From contig CANFSZ010000001.1 of the NCBI GenBank assembly GCA_947449835.1, forward strand, positions 1 to 64,000: 64,000 bases of DNA, in the 5' to 3' direction. A program made the translations under genes and the position numbers. Below are positions 26,579 through 36,000 of the stretch, piece by piece. The DNA comes from Opitutia bacterium. Lineage in GTDB: Bacteria > Verrucomicrobiota > Verrucomicrobiia > Opitutales > Opitutaceae. Numbering within the stretch: position 1 is the first letter of the stretch; the number at the start of each line of letters is the position of its first letter. The notes under the pieces are model-generated. The model ran no database searches. It was not told the origin of the DNA and saw only the letters and a list, made by a program, of their open reading frames with translations.

Positions 26579-28288
26579 TTAAGCGAGGGGCAAGGTGAGG
26601 CGCATCGTGGTGCCTTCGGGACTGCTCGACACAAGAATGAGATCGCCGTGGTGGGAAATGAGGACGCGTTTAGCGATGGCCAGACCGAGGCCGGTGCCGC
26701 CGGGGCGGCCGGAGAGGAAGGAATCAAAAATGCGGTCGCGGATGTTTTCGGGAATGCCGGTGCCGGTGTCGGCGAGATCGAGTTGGGCGACGGCGCCGGA
26801 ATCGCGGAGGGCGACATCGAGCGTGACGTTAATCGTGCCACCGTCAGGCATGGCCTGCATGGCGTTGATGATGAGGTTGAGGAGGACTTGTTGTAATTGA
26901 CCGTGGTGGCCTTCGACGACGACCGGGCGCGCTGGCGGCTCGAAACGGAAAGCGATTTTGCTCTGCGCGAGTTTGAGGCGGAGCAGAACGAGCGTATCCT
27001 CGATGATTTCGCCGAGCGAGCAACGCGTGTGGAGGCTCGTGGGGGCTTTGGCGAAATTAAGCACGCGCGTGACGATGCCTTCAAGTTGGTCGAGCTTTTC
27101 ACCGATGACGCGCATGTCGGTCTGGCGCGGATCGTCGGGCGTGAAATCGACACCGAGACCACCGTGGAGAAGTTTGAGGACCGTGAGCGGGTTGCGGATT
27201 TCGTGGGCTATCTCGGCGGCGAGGAGGCCGAGGGTCGTGAGGCGTTCGTTTTTGCGGAGGGAATCTTCGCTCTGGAAAACGCGGGTGTAGAGGCGGGAAT
27301 TTTGCAGGGCAACGGCGCCGAGCGAGGCGAGGGCAGCGAGGAGACGTTTCTCGTCGTTATCAAAGCGGTGGACACGATCGGTGAAGACGGCGAGCACGCC
27401 GAGCACTTCGCCTTCGTAACTTAGAGGCGTGGCGAGGGCGGAAACGAGCGCGGGGTCGAGGGGCAGGTCGTTGAGGTCGCGAAAGTCGGGCGTCTGGATG
27501 TTGGTGAAGGTGATGGCGCGGCGGGTGTGGACGGCCGCAGCGAAGGCGCAAGAATCAAGCGGGAGCGCACCCGCGGGTGGCGCGGTAACGGCGGCGCTGG
27601 TGGTCAGGGCCGCGAAGCTTAGCGTGGCGGTCTCGGCGTCGTGGAGGTAGAGCGCGCAGGCACGAGCCGAGAGGACTTGGCGAGCGTCGCGGGTGAGTGA
27701 GTCGAAGAGTTCTTGGGGCTCGAGTTTGGCGACGAGCGATTGGCCGGTCGTGATGAGCGTCTCGAGTTGGCGGGCCTTGGCTTTGAGGTGGCGGAGTTGC
27801 CAGAGGCGTTGGATGACCGCGGTAGCTTCAGCGCTGAAGCGGACGAGCAAAGCGAGATCCCCGCTCGTGAAATGTCCGATGGTGTCGTGATCGAGGCAGA
27901 TTACGCCGATGACTTGGCCGTTGTCCTCCATGGGCGCGGCGATCTCGCAGGCGGTGGTTGGGCGAACGCGGACATAGCGGGCGTCGCGGGTGACGTCGGG
28001 GACGAGTTGCGCGCGGGAATGAAAAGCGACCCAGCCGGTGATGCCTTGGCCGAGCCGGAGGACGACTTCGCGGTAATCGGCGGGGAGGCCGATTTGGGTC
28101 TCGATTTCGAGGCGCCCGTGGTCTGGGTTGAGGAGCGAGATAGAGCCGGCGGAGCCTTTAAAGTGAGTGAGTAATTCGCCGAGGATGCGAGGCAGGACAA
28201 AGGCGGGATCCTCGCTCTGGAAGCCGAGCGAGGCGATGCGGCCGAGCGTGGCTTGATCGGCGAGGGAAAGGGCAGCGGCGGATTCCAC
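26579..28288 (-). CDS. GAF-domain sensor histidine kinase
   Basis: A 569-residue soluble kinase with a GTG start. GAF 1 (about 20-165) contains GRLEIETQIGLPADYREVVLRLGQGITGWVA; GAF 2 spans about 190-335. A HisKA segment follows (EIAHEIRNPLTVLKLL, phospho-acceptor His362), then HATPase with N box NLIINAMQAMPDGG, G1 DLADTGTGIP and G2 GGTGLGLAIAK. There are no membrane segments, so it senses an internal ligand or redox state. No response regulator gene is adjacent. It lies 120 bp after glnD on the same strand, which makes a nitrogen-related role possible but unproven. Confidence 0.87.
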   Translation of the reverse strand: MESAAALSLADQATLGRIASLGFQSEDPAFVLPRILGELLTHFKGSAGSISLLNPDHGRLEIETQIGLPADYREVVLRLGQGITGWVAFHSRAQLVPDVTRDARYVRVRPTTACEIAAPMEDNGQVIGVICLDHDTIGHFTSGDLALLVRFSAEATAVIQRLWQLRHLKAKARQLETLITTGQSLVAKLEPQELFDSLTRDARQVLSARACALYLHDAETATLSFAALTTSAAVTAPPAGALPLDSCAFAAAVHTRRAITFTNIQTPDFRDLNDLPLDPALVSALATPLSYEGEVLGVLAVFTDRVHRFDNDEKRLLAALASLGAVALQNSRLYTRVFQSEDSLRKNERLTTLGLLAAEIAHEIRNPLTVLKLLHGGLGVDFTPDDPRQTDMRVIGEKLDQLEGIVTRVLNFAKAPTSLHTRCSLGEIIEDTLVLLRLKLAQSKIAFRFEPPARPVVVEGHHGQLQQVLLNLIINAMQAMPDGGTINVTLDVALRDSGAVAQLDLADTGTGIPENIRDRIFDSFLSGRPGGTGLGLAIAKRVLISHHGDLILVSSSPEGTTMRLTLPLA

Positions 28289-28408
28289 GCGGTCGAAGAT
28301 TGAGGAATCGGGGCGGAAGGCCAGAAATTCTGTGCTCGCCGCGCAAGTCAGCCGCAGCTGGAGCGCAAAATTTTTTAACCGGCGAGCCGTCGCGGCAGAG
28401 CCGGCCGT

Positions 28409-31219
28409 TTATTTGCCGGCAGCGGTCGCTGCAGCGGGTGCGGCGATGACCTCGGCGAGCGCGTCCCGCAGGGCGTGCAGGCGTTCGGGATTTTCGACGG
28501 CGGCATGGTCACCGCTTTCGATATAAAACGTGTCGATCGCGACCCCACGCTCGGTGCCGATGCGCGCGAAGGTCGTGTCGAAGCCGTGGTCGGATACTGT
28601 CTTGGCGAGGCGATAGAGGAGACCGATTTGGTCGCGGGCTTGGATTTCCACGATGGTACGCTCCATCGATAGTTCGTGGTAAACCTCGACGGTGGGAGGA
28701 AAGGAGCTGTGGAGCGCTTCGCCGTTGGTGGTGGAGAGGTAGCGGGTCGCGGCGATTTTTTTAGCTTGGGCGACGATGTCGGGATAAAGGTCTTTGTTGG
28801 AGACGAGGGCGGACTCGATGGTTTTGGCGAAGATTTCCTGCGCGGCGGCGCTTTGGACGACCCCGCGGCCGGGTTCGACGACGTAGAAGGTGTCGATGGC
28901 GATGTGGTCGGTCCGGGAGATGACTTTGGCGCCGAGAATGCTCAGGCCAGCGACGCTCAGGGCGCCGGCGAGTTTATAAAAGAGGCCGGCGCGATCCCAA
29001 GTGACGACGTTGACCACGGTGAGCGAGCGGTTGAGATCATCTTTCCACTCGATGATGGGGCGGAGCGTGCCGACGGAATCGGCGGCGGCGATGGAGGTGA
29101 ACAATTTGTTCACCATCTGGATGTGGAGCGCGATTTCGCTGCCTTCGGTGTGAATGAAATATCGGTCGGGCAGCAGGCTGAAGTGCGCGGCGATCTCGTC
29201 GTCGCTGATGCCGGGAATGCGTTGGGCGATGAGGTCCTGTTGGGTCATGAGCTTTTTAGCTTCGTAACTGGCGGCGAGGGTGGGGCCGTGTTTCAGGCGT
29301 TCAAGGGTGGCACGAAAAAGCGTGGTGTGGAGCGTGTCTTTGTAGCTGTTCCATAGATCAACCGTGGTGCCGCGCGCGTCGCAAAAGGTGTGGACGTAGA
29401 GCATCCGCAAGCGCTCGGGATCAAGCACAAGATCGGCGAAGGCGGCGGCGGTATTAGGATCATCGACATCCCGCTTCTGCCAGAATCGTGCCATCGCCAA
29501 ATGATTTTGGATGACAAAGGATACCACGGCGCAGCCCTCGGGCGAAACATCGAAACGTTTCAGTAGCGGCTCGGCGATGCGCACGCCGCTCTCGGCGTGG
29601 CCTTGGATGCCCTCGGCTTTGCCGATATCATGAAGCAGCAGCGTGAGATAGAGTAGGGCTGAATCTGAGACCTCGTGGAGCACCTCACGGTATTTGAGCG
29701 TGATGGGTTCCGCCGCGGTAAAAATGCGATCGAGCTCGCGGATCGCGTTGAGCGTGTGCACATCGGCCGTGTAGCGGTGGTAATATTCGTGCTGCACGAG
29801 GCACGTAAGCGCGTCGAAGGCGGGGATGAAACGACCCAGCACGCCCAATTCATGCATCAGGGCCAGCGCCGGATAAACCGCGCCGACTTCGGAGAGAATC
29901 GCGCGAAAGCTGGCGGTGGCGTCGGCGGATGCCGCGACCTCGGGCGTGAGCAGTGGCAAGGATTCGCGGATGAGTTCGCGCAGGTGCAGGTCGATCGCGC
30001 AGTCGAGTTGCTGGCTATGGCGGAAAACGCGAATCAGGCGGACGGGATCGGTCGTAAAAACTGCGGGAGATTCGGCGGCGAGTTCGCGCCCGCGCACAAT
30101 GAAGCCATCGAGACGTTTGCTGCGGGTGAAACGCGAGATGAGTAATGATTCGCGAATGGAGCTGCCCGTGCCCTTCGCGCCGCGGCCGATACTGAGCGCG
30201 AGGCGGCTCTCGACGAGTTTCGACATGCGAAAAATCGTCTGCGCTGCGCGGTAATAATCCTGCATGAAATGCTCCACGCGCTGAAGCATGTCGGTCTCGG
30301 TGTAGCCGAGATTTTCGGCGACGCGCGGTTGGGTGTCGAGGTTGAGGGTGTCGGTCGGGCGCGGGCTGATAAAATGCAGCTCGTTGCGCACGCGCAGGAT
30401 GAATTCGTACGCGCGTTGCGCGGCCTCGACGTCGGCGGGCTTCAGATAATTTTGCGCGGCGAGATCGGCGAGGGTGTCGATGCCGAGTTTCACGCGGGCC
30501 ATCCAGACGGTGCTTTGGTAATCGCGGAGGCCGCCCACGCCGTTTTTGAGGTCGGGCTCTTGGTTGAAAACGGTGTCGGCAAACTTGGCGCGGCGGCTGT
30601 TTTGGTCGTCGAGGCGGGCGGCGATGTAGGCCTTGGGATCTTCGCTCGTGTAAAAATTGCGGTAGGTTTGGCCGAACGTCTCCGCGAGCGCGGAGGAGCC
30701 GGCGACGAGGCGCGCTTCGAGCAAGGCGGTCTTCGTCTGGATGTCTTTGCGCGCCTCGATAAACACTTCATCGAGGGTGCGCGTGGAATGCCCGACTTTC
30801 AGGCCGCAGTCCCACAATAGATACAAAATTTCCTGCGTGAGGTGTTCTTGGAGCGGTTGGGCGAGGGCGGCTTTGGTCTTGGCCGGGAAAAGAAACATCA
30901 CGTCGATATCGCTCCACGGGGCGAGTTCTTCGCGGCCGTAACCGCCTAGGGCGAGGAGGGAAACGGGCATGGGCTGCGGCCCGTGTTGGCGCGTGAAGGA
31001 CGCTATCGCGTAATCGAAAAGGGCGACCAGTAACGTATCGATCGAGGCCGAGCGCGCACGCACGATGGCGAGGCCGGTGCGGCCAGCTTGGTGCGACGCC
31101 AGCAAAGCGGCTTGATCGGCTTTGAGGTAGGACTTGGCGGCAGCCAACCGCGCGGGCGCGGGCACATCGCCGGCAAAGGCGAGGAATTCACGGGCGGACG
31201 CGGAGGGGCTTAAAGACAT
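28409..31219 (-). CDS. glnD: Bifunctional uridylyltransferase/uridylyl-removing enzyme GlnD
   Basis: A 936-residue GlnD, slightly longer than the enterobacterial protein. The nucleotidyltransferase site is GGYGREE (92-98) with SDID (103-106). An HD phosphohydrolase domain lies in the middle (LLHDIGKAEGIQGHAESG), and two ACT domains end the protein (SLTVVNVVTWDRAGLFYKLAGAL and IVEIQARDQIGLLYRLAKTV), the glutamine sensors. It modifies PII proteins according to nitrogen status. It is divergent from valS. Confidence 0.95.
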   Translation of the reverse strand: MSLSPSASAREFLAFAGDVPAPARLAAAKSYLKADQAALLASHQAGRTGLAIVRARSASIDTLLVALFDYAIASFTRQHGPQPMPVSLLALGGYGREELAPWSDIDVMFLFPAKTKAALAQPLQEHLTQEILYLLWDCGLKVGHSTRTLDEVFIEARKDIQTKTALLEARLVAGSSALAETFGQTYRNFYTSEDPKAYIAARLDDQNSRRAKFADTVFNQEPDLKNGVGGLRDYQSTVWMARVKLGIDTLADLAAQNYLKPADVEAAQRAYEFILRVRNELHFISPRPTDTLNLDTQPRVAENLGYTETDMLQRVEHFMQDYYRAAQTIFRMSKLVESRLALSIGRGAKGTGSSIRESLLISRFTRSKRLDGFIVRGRELAAESPAVFTTDPVRLIRVFRHSQQLDCAIDLHLRELIRESLPLLTPEVAASADATASFRAILSEVGAVYPALALMHELGVLGRFIPAFDALTCLVQHEYYHRYTADVHTLNAIRELDRIFTAAEPITLKYREVLHEVSDSALLYLTLLLHDIGKAEGIQGHAESGVRIAEPLLKRFDVSPEGCAVVSFVIQNHLAMARFWQKRDVDDPNTAAAFADLVLDPERLRMLYVHTFCDARGTTVDLWNSYKDTLHTTLFRATLERLKHGPTLAASYEAKKLMTQQDLIAQRIPGISDDEIAAHFSLLPDRYFIHTEGSEIALHIQMVNKLFTSIAAADSVGTLRPIIEWKDDLNRSLTVVNVVTWDRAGLFYKLAGALSVAGLSILGAKVISRTDHIAIDTFYVVEPGRGVVQSAAAQEIFAKTIESALVSNKDLYPDIVAQAKKIAATRYLSTTNGEALHSSFPPTVEVYHELSMERTIVEIQARDQIGLLYRLAKTVSDHGFDTTFARIGTERGVAIDTFYIESGDHAAVENPERLHALRDALAEVIAAPAAATAAGK

Positions 31220-31330
31220 GGACGTAAACTACAGTGAAGTTGAAACCGGCCGCGCGCAAAGCGTGAAAAACGGCATTGCGGGTGGAGCCTTGGCGGAGTT
31301 TTCTAAACGGTTTTAATCCCGTAATCCACT

Positions 31331-34063
31331 ATGGCCGAGATCACCAAGAGCTACGAATCCCGCGATGTTGAGCAGAAATGGTACGCCGCCTGGCAACAGG
31401 CCGGCTGCTTTGCGGGCAAGGTCGTACCCGGCCAACCCGCTTACAGCATCGCCATCCCGCCGCCCAACGTCACTGGCGTGCTTACGATGGGCCACGTGCT
31501 CAATAACACCATTCAAGACATCCTCATCCGCCGCGCGCGTCTCGAGGGCAAATCCGCGATGTGGCTCCCTGGCACCGATCACGCCGGCATCGCCACGCAG
31601 ACCGTCGTCGAGCGTCAGCTCCGCAAAGAAAAGAAAACGCGCCACGATTTCGGCCGCGAGAAATTCGTTGAGAAGGTCTGGGAATGGCGCGAGGAAAAGG
31701 GCGGCATCATCCTCGAGCAACTTCGCCGGCTCGGCGCCTCCTGCGATTGGGATCGCACGCAGTTCACGATGGACGCGCATTATTCGCAGGCCGTGTTGGG
31801 CGTGTTCGTGAAACTCTTCGAGCGCGGCAACATCTACCGCGGCAAACGCATGGTGAACTGGTGCCCGGCGTCGCAGACCGCTCTCTCCGACGAAGAAGTG
31901 ATCATGAAGCCGGTCAACGGCACGATCTACCGCGTCCGCTACGAGCTCACGCAAGCCCCCGGCCAATTCATCGAGGTCAAAACCACGCGCCCCGAGACGA
32001 TCCCCGGCGACGTCGCCATCGCCGTGCACCCCGAAGATCCGCGTTACGCCGCGCTCATCGGCCAGACGGTCTGGCGTCCGCTCAACCGCACCGCGATTCC
32101 GATTATCGCCGACGCGGCTGTGGACAAAGAATTCGGCAGCGGAGCGCTTAAAATCACGCCCGCCCACGACAAGGTCGATTTCGAGGTCGGCACCCGCCAC
32201 AAGCTTCAGATCATCGATGTGCTCAACGCCGACGGCACGCTCAACGCCCTCGCCGGCCCCGAACTCGCCGGCCTAGATCGTTTCGCGGGCCGCAAGAAAG
32301 CCGCCGAGCTTTTAAAAGAATCCGGCGCCCTCGTCGCCGAAGAAGCTTACGCCAACAACGTCGGTTATTCCGAGCGCGCCGATGTGCCGATCGAGCCGCG
32401 CCTCACGTGGCAATGGTGGCTGCGTTATCCGCGGATCGAGGAAGCCAAGACCGCCGTCCGCGATGGCCACATCAAGTTTCACCCCGAGCGTTGGAGCAAA
32501 GTTTACCTCCACTGGCTTGAGAACATCCAAGATTGGTGCATCAGCCGTCAGCTCTGGTGGGGCCATCGCATTCCGGTTTGGTACCGCAAAGGCGTCGATA
32601 AGGAGACGCTCACCGAGGCTGATCTCCGCGACGGCAATAAAGTTCACATCTCGCTCACCGGTCCCGCCGACCCAGCGAATTGGGTGCAAGAAGAAGACGT
32701 GCTCGATACCTGGGCCTCGTCCTGGCTCTGGCCTTTTGCCACGTTGGGTTGGCCCGACGCGCAGAAAATGCAGGCCTCGGGCTACAATTATTTTTATCCG
32801 ACGAGCACGCTCGTGACCGGACCTGACATTATTTTCTTCTGGGTCGCGCGCATGATCATGGCCGGCCTCGAGTTCACGCATGAAGGTGAGTCGCTGGAAA
32901 AACGCATTCCGTTTAAGGATGTGTATTTCACAGGCATCATCCGCGACCAACAGGGTCGCAAGATGTCGAAGTCGCTCGGCAACTCGCCTGATCCGCTCGA
33001 TCTGATCAACAGCTACGGCGCCGACGGTCTGCGTTTCGGCATCATCTCCATCGCACCGCAAGGGCAGGACATTCGCTTCCAAGAAGACCGCATCGAGGGC
33101 GGGAAAAATTTCTGCAACAAGCTCTGGAACGCCTCCCGTTTCCGCCAGATGAGCGGCGAGATGAGCGACAACTCCTCGCTCGCCGCCATCGCCGCGCGGC
33201 TCGATGGCGCGAAGTTCGACGCCGACGATCACGCCATCCTCGAGCGCTTGCTCGCCACCACCCGCGAAGTGGATCGTTGCTTCGCGCACTTCGAATTCAG
33301 CGGCGCCGTCCAAGCGCTGTATGGGTTTTTCTGGAATGATTTCTGCGATTGGTACGTCGAAGTCTCTAAATCCAAACTGCAGGCTCCGGACACGAAGGGC
33401 AATTGCCTCGCACTTCAGGATCTCGTGTTGCGGCAGACGCTGCTGTTGTTGCACCCCGTGATACCGTTTATCACGGAAGAACTCTGGACGTTGCTCGGGT
33501 ACGGAGCGGCGGGCACGTTTCTCATGCGCGATGCGCGCGTCGAAGATGCAGAGACGTGCACGCGCATCCTCGCGGCGGCGGGCGTGCGGCTCGATCTCGC
33601 GCAAGCCTCGACGGTCGAAAGCGTGAAGGCGTTTGTCTCGCAAGCGCGCGCGCTCAAAGCCGAGCACAACCTCGCCAGCCGACGTGACGTGCGGTTTTTA
33701 GTAAAGACGAACGACGCCGCGTGGGCGGTCTTGGCCGCGAGTCTGAGCAAACTAACACGCATGGCGGGAGCGACCGAGTTTGTGCGCCAGGAAATCGTTG
33801 AAGGTGCACCGGCCGTCGTGACGACGCTCGGCACGCTTTATCTCGATCTCGCGAGCACGGTCGATCCCGCGGCTGAAAAAGTGCGCCTCACCAAAGAACT
33901 CGACGCGATCGCCAAACACATCGCCGGCACGGAAGCGCGCCTGAGCAACGAAGCGTTTGTGAGCAAGGCGCCACCGGCGGTGCTTGAAGGCGCGCGCAAA
34001 CAACTCACCGATCAAAAAGCGAAACAAACCGAGCTCACGCGCTTGCGGGCTGCGTTGGGCTAA
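31331..34063 (+). CDS. valS: Valine-tRNA ligase
   Basis: A 910-residue class I aminoacyl-tRNA synthetase. The HIGH-type motif is TMGH (52-55) within PPPNVTGVLTMGH, and KMSKS is at 544-548. The editing domain includes TTRPETIPGDVA and GSGALKITPAHDKVDFEVG. An anticodon-binding helical bundle and a C-terminal coiled coil (AEKVRLTKELDAIAKHIAGT) complete it. A second ATG is not needed. A tRNA gene lies 77 bp downstream. Confidence 0.97.
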   Translation: MAEITKSYESRDVEQKWYAAWQQAGCFAGKVVPGQPAYSIAIPPPNVTGVLTMGHVLNNTIQDILIRRARLEGKSAMWLPGTDHAGIATQTVVERQLRKEKKTRHDFGREKFVEKVWEWREEKGGIILEQLRRLGASCDWDRTQFTMDAHYSQAVLGVFVKLFERGNIYRGKRMVNWCPASQTALSDEEVIMKPVNGTIYRVRYELTQAPGQFIEVKTTRPETIPGDVAIAVHPEDPRYAALIGQTVWRPLNRTAIPIIADAAVDKEFGSGALKITPAHDKVDFEVGTRHKLQIIDVLNADGTLNALAGPELAGLDRFAGRKKAAELLKESGALVAEEAYANNVGYSERADVPIEPRLTWQWWLRYPRIEEAKTAVRDGHIKFHPERWSKVYLHWLENIQDWCISRQLWWGHRIPVWYRKGVDKETLTEADLRDGNKVHISLTGPADPANWVQEEDVLDTWASSWLWPFATLGWPDAQKMQASGYNYFYPTSTLVTGPDIIFFWVARMIMAGLEFTHEGESLEKRIPFKDVYFTGIIRDQQGRKMSKSLGNSPDPLDLINSYGADGLRFGIISIAPQGQDIRFQEDRIEGGKNFCNKLWNASRFRQMSGEMSDNSSLAAIAARLDGAKFDADDHAILERLLATTREVDRCFAHFEFSGAVQALYGFFWNDFCDWYVEVSKSKLQAPDTKGNCLALQDLVLRQTLLLLHPVIPFITEELWTLLGYGAAGTFLMRDARVEDAETCTRILAAAGVRLDLAQASTVESVKAFVSQARALKAEHNLASRRDVRFLVKTNDAAWAVLAASLSKLTRMAGATEFVRQEIVEGAPAVVTTLGTLYLDLASTVDPAAEKVRLTKELDAIAKHIAGTEARLSNEAFVSKAPPAVLEGARKQLTDQKAKQTELTRLRAALG

Positions 34064-34097
34064 TTTTTTGCTTTCGCGAAACTCTCCGTTTCCGCCC

Positions 34098-34387
34098 TTG
34101 ACCTAGGGCGGAGGTGGCGCACCGTTTTCCGTTCTACTGATGCCTGATGGTGTAATGGCAGCACAGGTGACTTTGACTCACCTAGTCATGGTTCGAATCC
34201 ATGTCGGGCAGCCAGTGGGAAAAAACCGAGAACTTTTTTCGAGATAGGTCAAAATTTCACGCAGGTAGCTAAAGATAATAGCGAAACGGAAGTAGGCGTT
34301 TTGACCTAGGTGTGCGCTAGTTCTTCATTCCATCCATGCCGGGAGGTGAAATCTACCGGCTTCACTTGTCCAAAAAAGATAGGTCAA
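34098..34387. repeat. Four copies of TAGGTCAA in alternating orientation around tRNA-Gln
   Basis: The octamer occurs at 34098-34105 (-), 34245-34252 (+), 34301-34308 (-) and 34380-34387 (+). Two copies are part of the longer identical string GATAGGTCAAAA (34243-34254 and 34378-34389), and the third is the inverse TTTTGACCTA. One copy lies upstream of the tRNA and three in the otherwise gene-free stretch after it. This arrangement suggests binding sites for a recombinase or regulator at the island edge. Confidence 0.55.
34141..34214 (+). tRNA. tRNA-Gln (UUG anticodon)
   Basis: A complete cloverleaf of 74 nt with an encoded CCA. The acceptor stem is TGCCTGA/TCGGGCA with a T-G wobble at pair 5. 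The anticodon stem GGTGA/TCACC encloses the loop CTTTGAC, giving anticodon TTG. The T loop GTTCGAATC is canonical. The accessory island begins right after its 3' end, a common integration position, but I see no second copy of the tRNA 3' end at the far side of the island. Confidence 0.95.
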
Positions 34388-34456
34388 AAAAACTTACCGC
34401 GAGAATCGACCCATTTTCGGCCGATTCTTTGAGTTGAAACGCGGCGTGAACCCGCG
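34215..34456. other. Gene-free island edge between tRNA-Gln and the IS
   Basis: No credible gene. It contains three of the TAGGTCAA octamers, a short inverted repeat AGAATCG/CGATTCT near 34402-34428, and a GCCGG/CCGGC pair around 34338-34359. It is AT-richer than the chromosome to the left. Confidence 0.5.
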
Positions 34457-35656
34457 CGTGGTGTCCCAAAACTCGAACGAGGGCGTGGTAGAAGTGGTCT
34501 TGCCGGCGAAGTGATCAGCGAGAGGGTCGGGTGGATGAACTTTCGTGAGCCCACATATGTGTTTCTCGGCATCCTCACGGGTTGGTTAAACCGGCACCAA
34601 CTAGCCGTCATCGAGTATCTACAAACGGAGAACGAAATCTTGAAACGCCAGCTTGATGGGCGGCGGCCTCGATTAACCGACGGCGATCGGCGGCGCCTGG
34701 CTATCAAAGGCAAGGCGCTTGGACGGAGAGCGCTGGCGGCCTTGGCCGGCATAGTTACACCCGACACGATCTTGGCGTGGCACCGCCGCTTGGTGGCTAT
34801 GAAATGGACGTTTCCCAATCGGCGGCCAGGACGTCCGAACGTTCCGGCCGAGGTGCGAAATCTGATTTTGGAAATGGCGCGAGTTTCGCCGCGGTGGGGT
34901 GAGGAGAAAAACCATCTACGTCAGTCCTTCGAAGGATCGGCTGGGCAACCTCGGCTATCGGGTCGGTCGCGCGACGGTGGCAAGGGTCCTCAAAGAGAAC
35001 GGATTGGAACCGGCGCCGAAACGCAGTCGAGAGATGTCGTGGATCGCATTTTTGAAAGCGCAGTGGGCCGGGATGGCAGCAATCGACTTCACGACTGTCG
35101 AGGTTTGGACTGCGGGCGGTCTGGTCGGATACTATGTGGCGTTTGTGATGGAGTTGGCTACTCGTCGGGTGACCTGCGGTAGTGACACCACACATCCCGA
35201 CGGAGCTTGGATGCAGCCTGGTGGCTAGGAATTTGACCGATGCGATTTCCGGATTCTTGAATTGGAAGAAATACCTGATCATTGATCGGGACGTGCTCTT
35301 TCATGCGAGCTTTCGACGCATGCTGGAGCAGGCTGGAATTCGGCCGGTGCAAGCACCGCCAAGTGCACCGAACTGCAACTCCTATCTCGAGCGATTCAAC
35401 GGATCGTTTAAGCGGGAGGCGGCAAGTCGTGTGATTTTCTTCGGCGAGTCTTACCTGCGTCGGGTCGTAAATGAGTATTTGGCCCATTTCCATCAGGAGC
35501 GAAACCACCAAGGTCGCAGCGTAAAGATCATCGAGCCTGGCGAGGAGGTTGGGTTAACCGAAGGCCAGATTTGCCGCCGCGAGCGCCTCGGTGGCATGTT
35601 CAATTATTACTACCGCGATGCCGCTTAGCTCGCCGTTCGAGTTTTGAGACACCACG
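34457..35656 (+). mobile_element. Decayed insertion sequence with 23-bp imperfect terminal inverted repeats
   Basis: The left end (34457-34479) begins CGTGGTGTCCCAAAACTC and the right end (35634-35656) is its inverse with one mismatch; the consensus core is TGGTGTCYCAAAACTCGAAC. The 1.2-kb element contains a single rve/DDE transposase gene broken in two places. No clear target duplication is seen at the ends. A related copy in the opposite orientation lies at 37832 to about 38510. Confidence 0.75.
34511..35628 (+). pseudogene. Transposase (rve-type DDE integrase fold), frameshifted in two places
   Basis: Three frames together make one transposase. 34511-34900 encodes the N-terminal HTH part (ENEILKRQLDGRRPRLTDGD, DTILAWHRRLVAMKWTF, up to SPRWG). 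About 34930-35217 encodes LGYRVGRATVARVLKENGL and the first Asp (AAIDFTTVEVW). 35215-35628 encodes the second Asp (IIDRD) and the Glu (NSYLERFNGSFKRE), ending FNYYYRDAA. The first frame change is near 34898-34955, where the sequence also looks scrambled; the second is near 35217. It is not functional as it stands. Confidence 0.82.
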
Positions 35657-35861
35657 GGAGTGACGGATTGGGTCTCTTTCCGTGGAACCCCGACCTCAGC
35701 GTGGCCAATCTGCTCGATAACCGCGGGAATGGCCTTCAGGCCGCCTGATGTTTCAACGGAGTCGACTTCAATTGGTACGCCCGCAGCGACGAGACATCGG
35801 TTTCGCCGGTCACAGTCACGAGGTGGCATGAATTTATCTTGATCTCCTAAAAATGGGGTAT
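35657..35861. other. Unassigned stretch between the IS end and the AbiE operators
   Basis: About 200 bp of non-IS sequence. Short frames exist on both strands (for example + strand FNGVDFNWYARSDETS, ending at a stop near 35851), but none has a start signal or a recognisable family. It may be a remnant of the gene interrupted by the IS. Confidence 0.35.
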
Positions 35862-35913
35862 TAAGAGCATAGGCGGATAGGCTCGATTTCGAGCCTATCC
35901 GCCTATGCTCTTA
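35862..35913. repeat. Perfect 24-bp palindrome IR1 upstream of abiEi
   Basis: Arms 35862-35885 and 35890-35913 are exact inverse copies around a 4-nt spacer (ATTT). The centre is GCTCG-N4-CGAGC, the same centre as in the second palindrome. No T-run follows. It lies just upstream of the predicted -35 region of the abiEi promoter, so it is best read as an operator for the AbiEi regulator. Confidence 0.8.
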
Positions 35914-35932
35914 TATTAAAAATCCAAAGTAT

Positions 35933-35961
35933 TTCAAAAAATTGACACGCGTGGTTATACT
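35933..35961 (+). promoter_or_regulatory. Predicted promoter of the abiE pair
   Basis: A TTCAAA (35933-35938) and a TATACT (35956-35961) are separated by 17 bp. The -10 box lies inside the left arm of the second palindrome. A consensus TTGACA at 35942-35947 is also present, but no good -10 box follows at the right distance. Transcription from TATACT would start near 35968, 14 bp before the ATG. Confidence 0.5.
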
Positions 35962-36000
35962 GCTCATGCTCGTTTACGAGCATGAGCAGTATAACCACGC
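35949..36000. repeat. Perfect 25-bp palindrome IR2 covering the abiEi promoter and start codon
   Basis: Arms 35949-35973 and 35976-36000 are exact inverse copies; the centre is GCTCG-N4-CGAGC as in IR1. The left arm contains the predicted -10 box and the right arm contains the abiEi ATG (35982-35984). Binding there would block transcription, and the same sequence in RNA would fold into a long hairpin over the start codon. Confidence 0.82.

Noticed and set aside
32312-33667. 451-codon - strand frame inside valS
   Set aside because: It lies entirely within the valyl-tRNA synthetase gene, on the other strand, and has no recognisable domain.
35554-35829. 91-codon - strand frame between the IS and IR1
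   Set aside because: It overlaps the transposase end and the IS inverted repeat and has no start signal or known family.
35862-36000. The two palindromes as Rho-independent terminators
   Set aside because: Neither has a proper T-run after it, and the second contains the start codon and -10 box of a gene; an operator role fits better.
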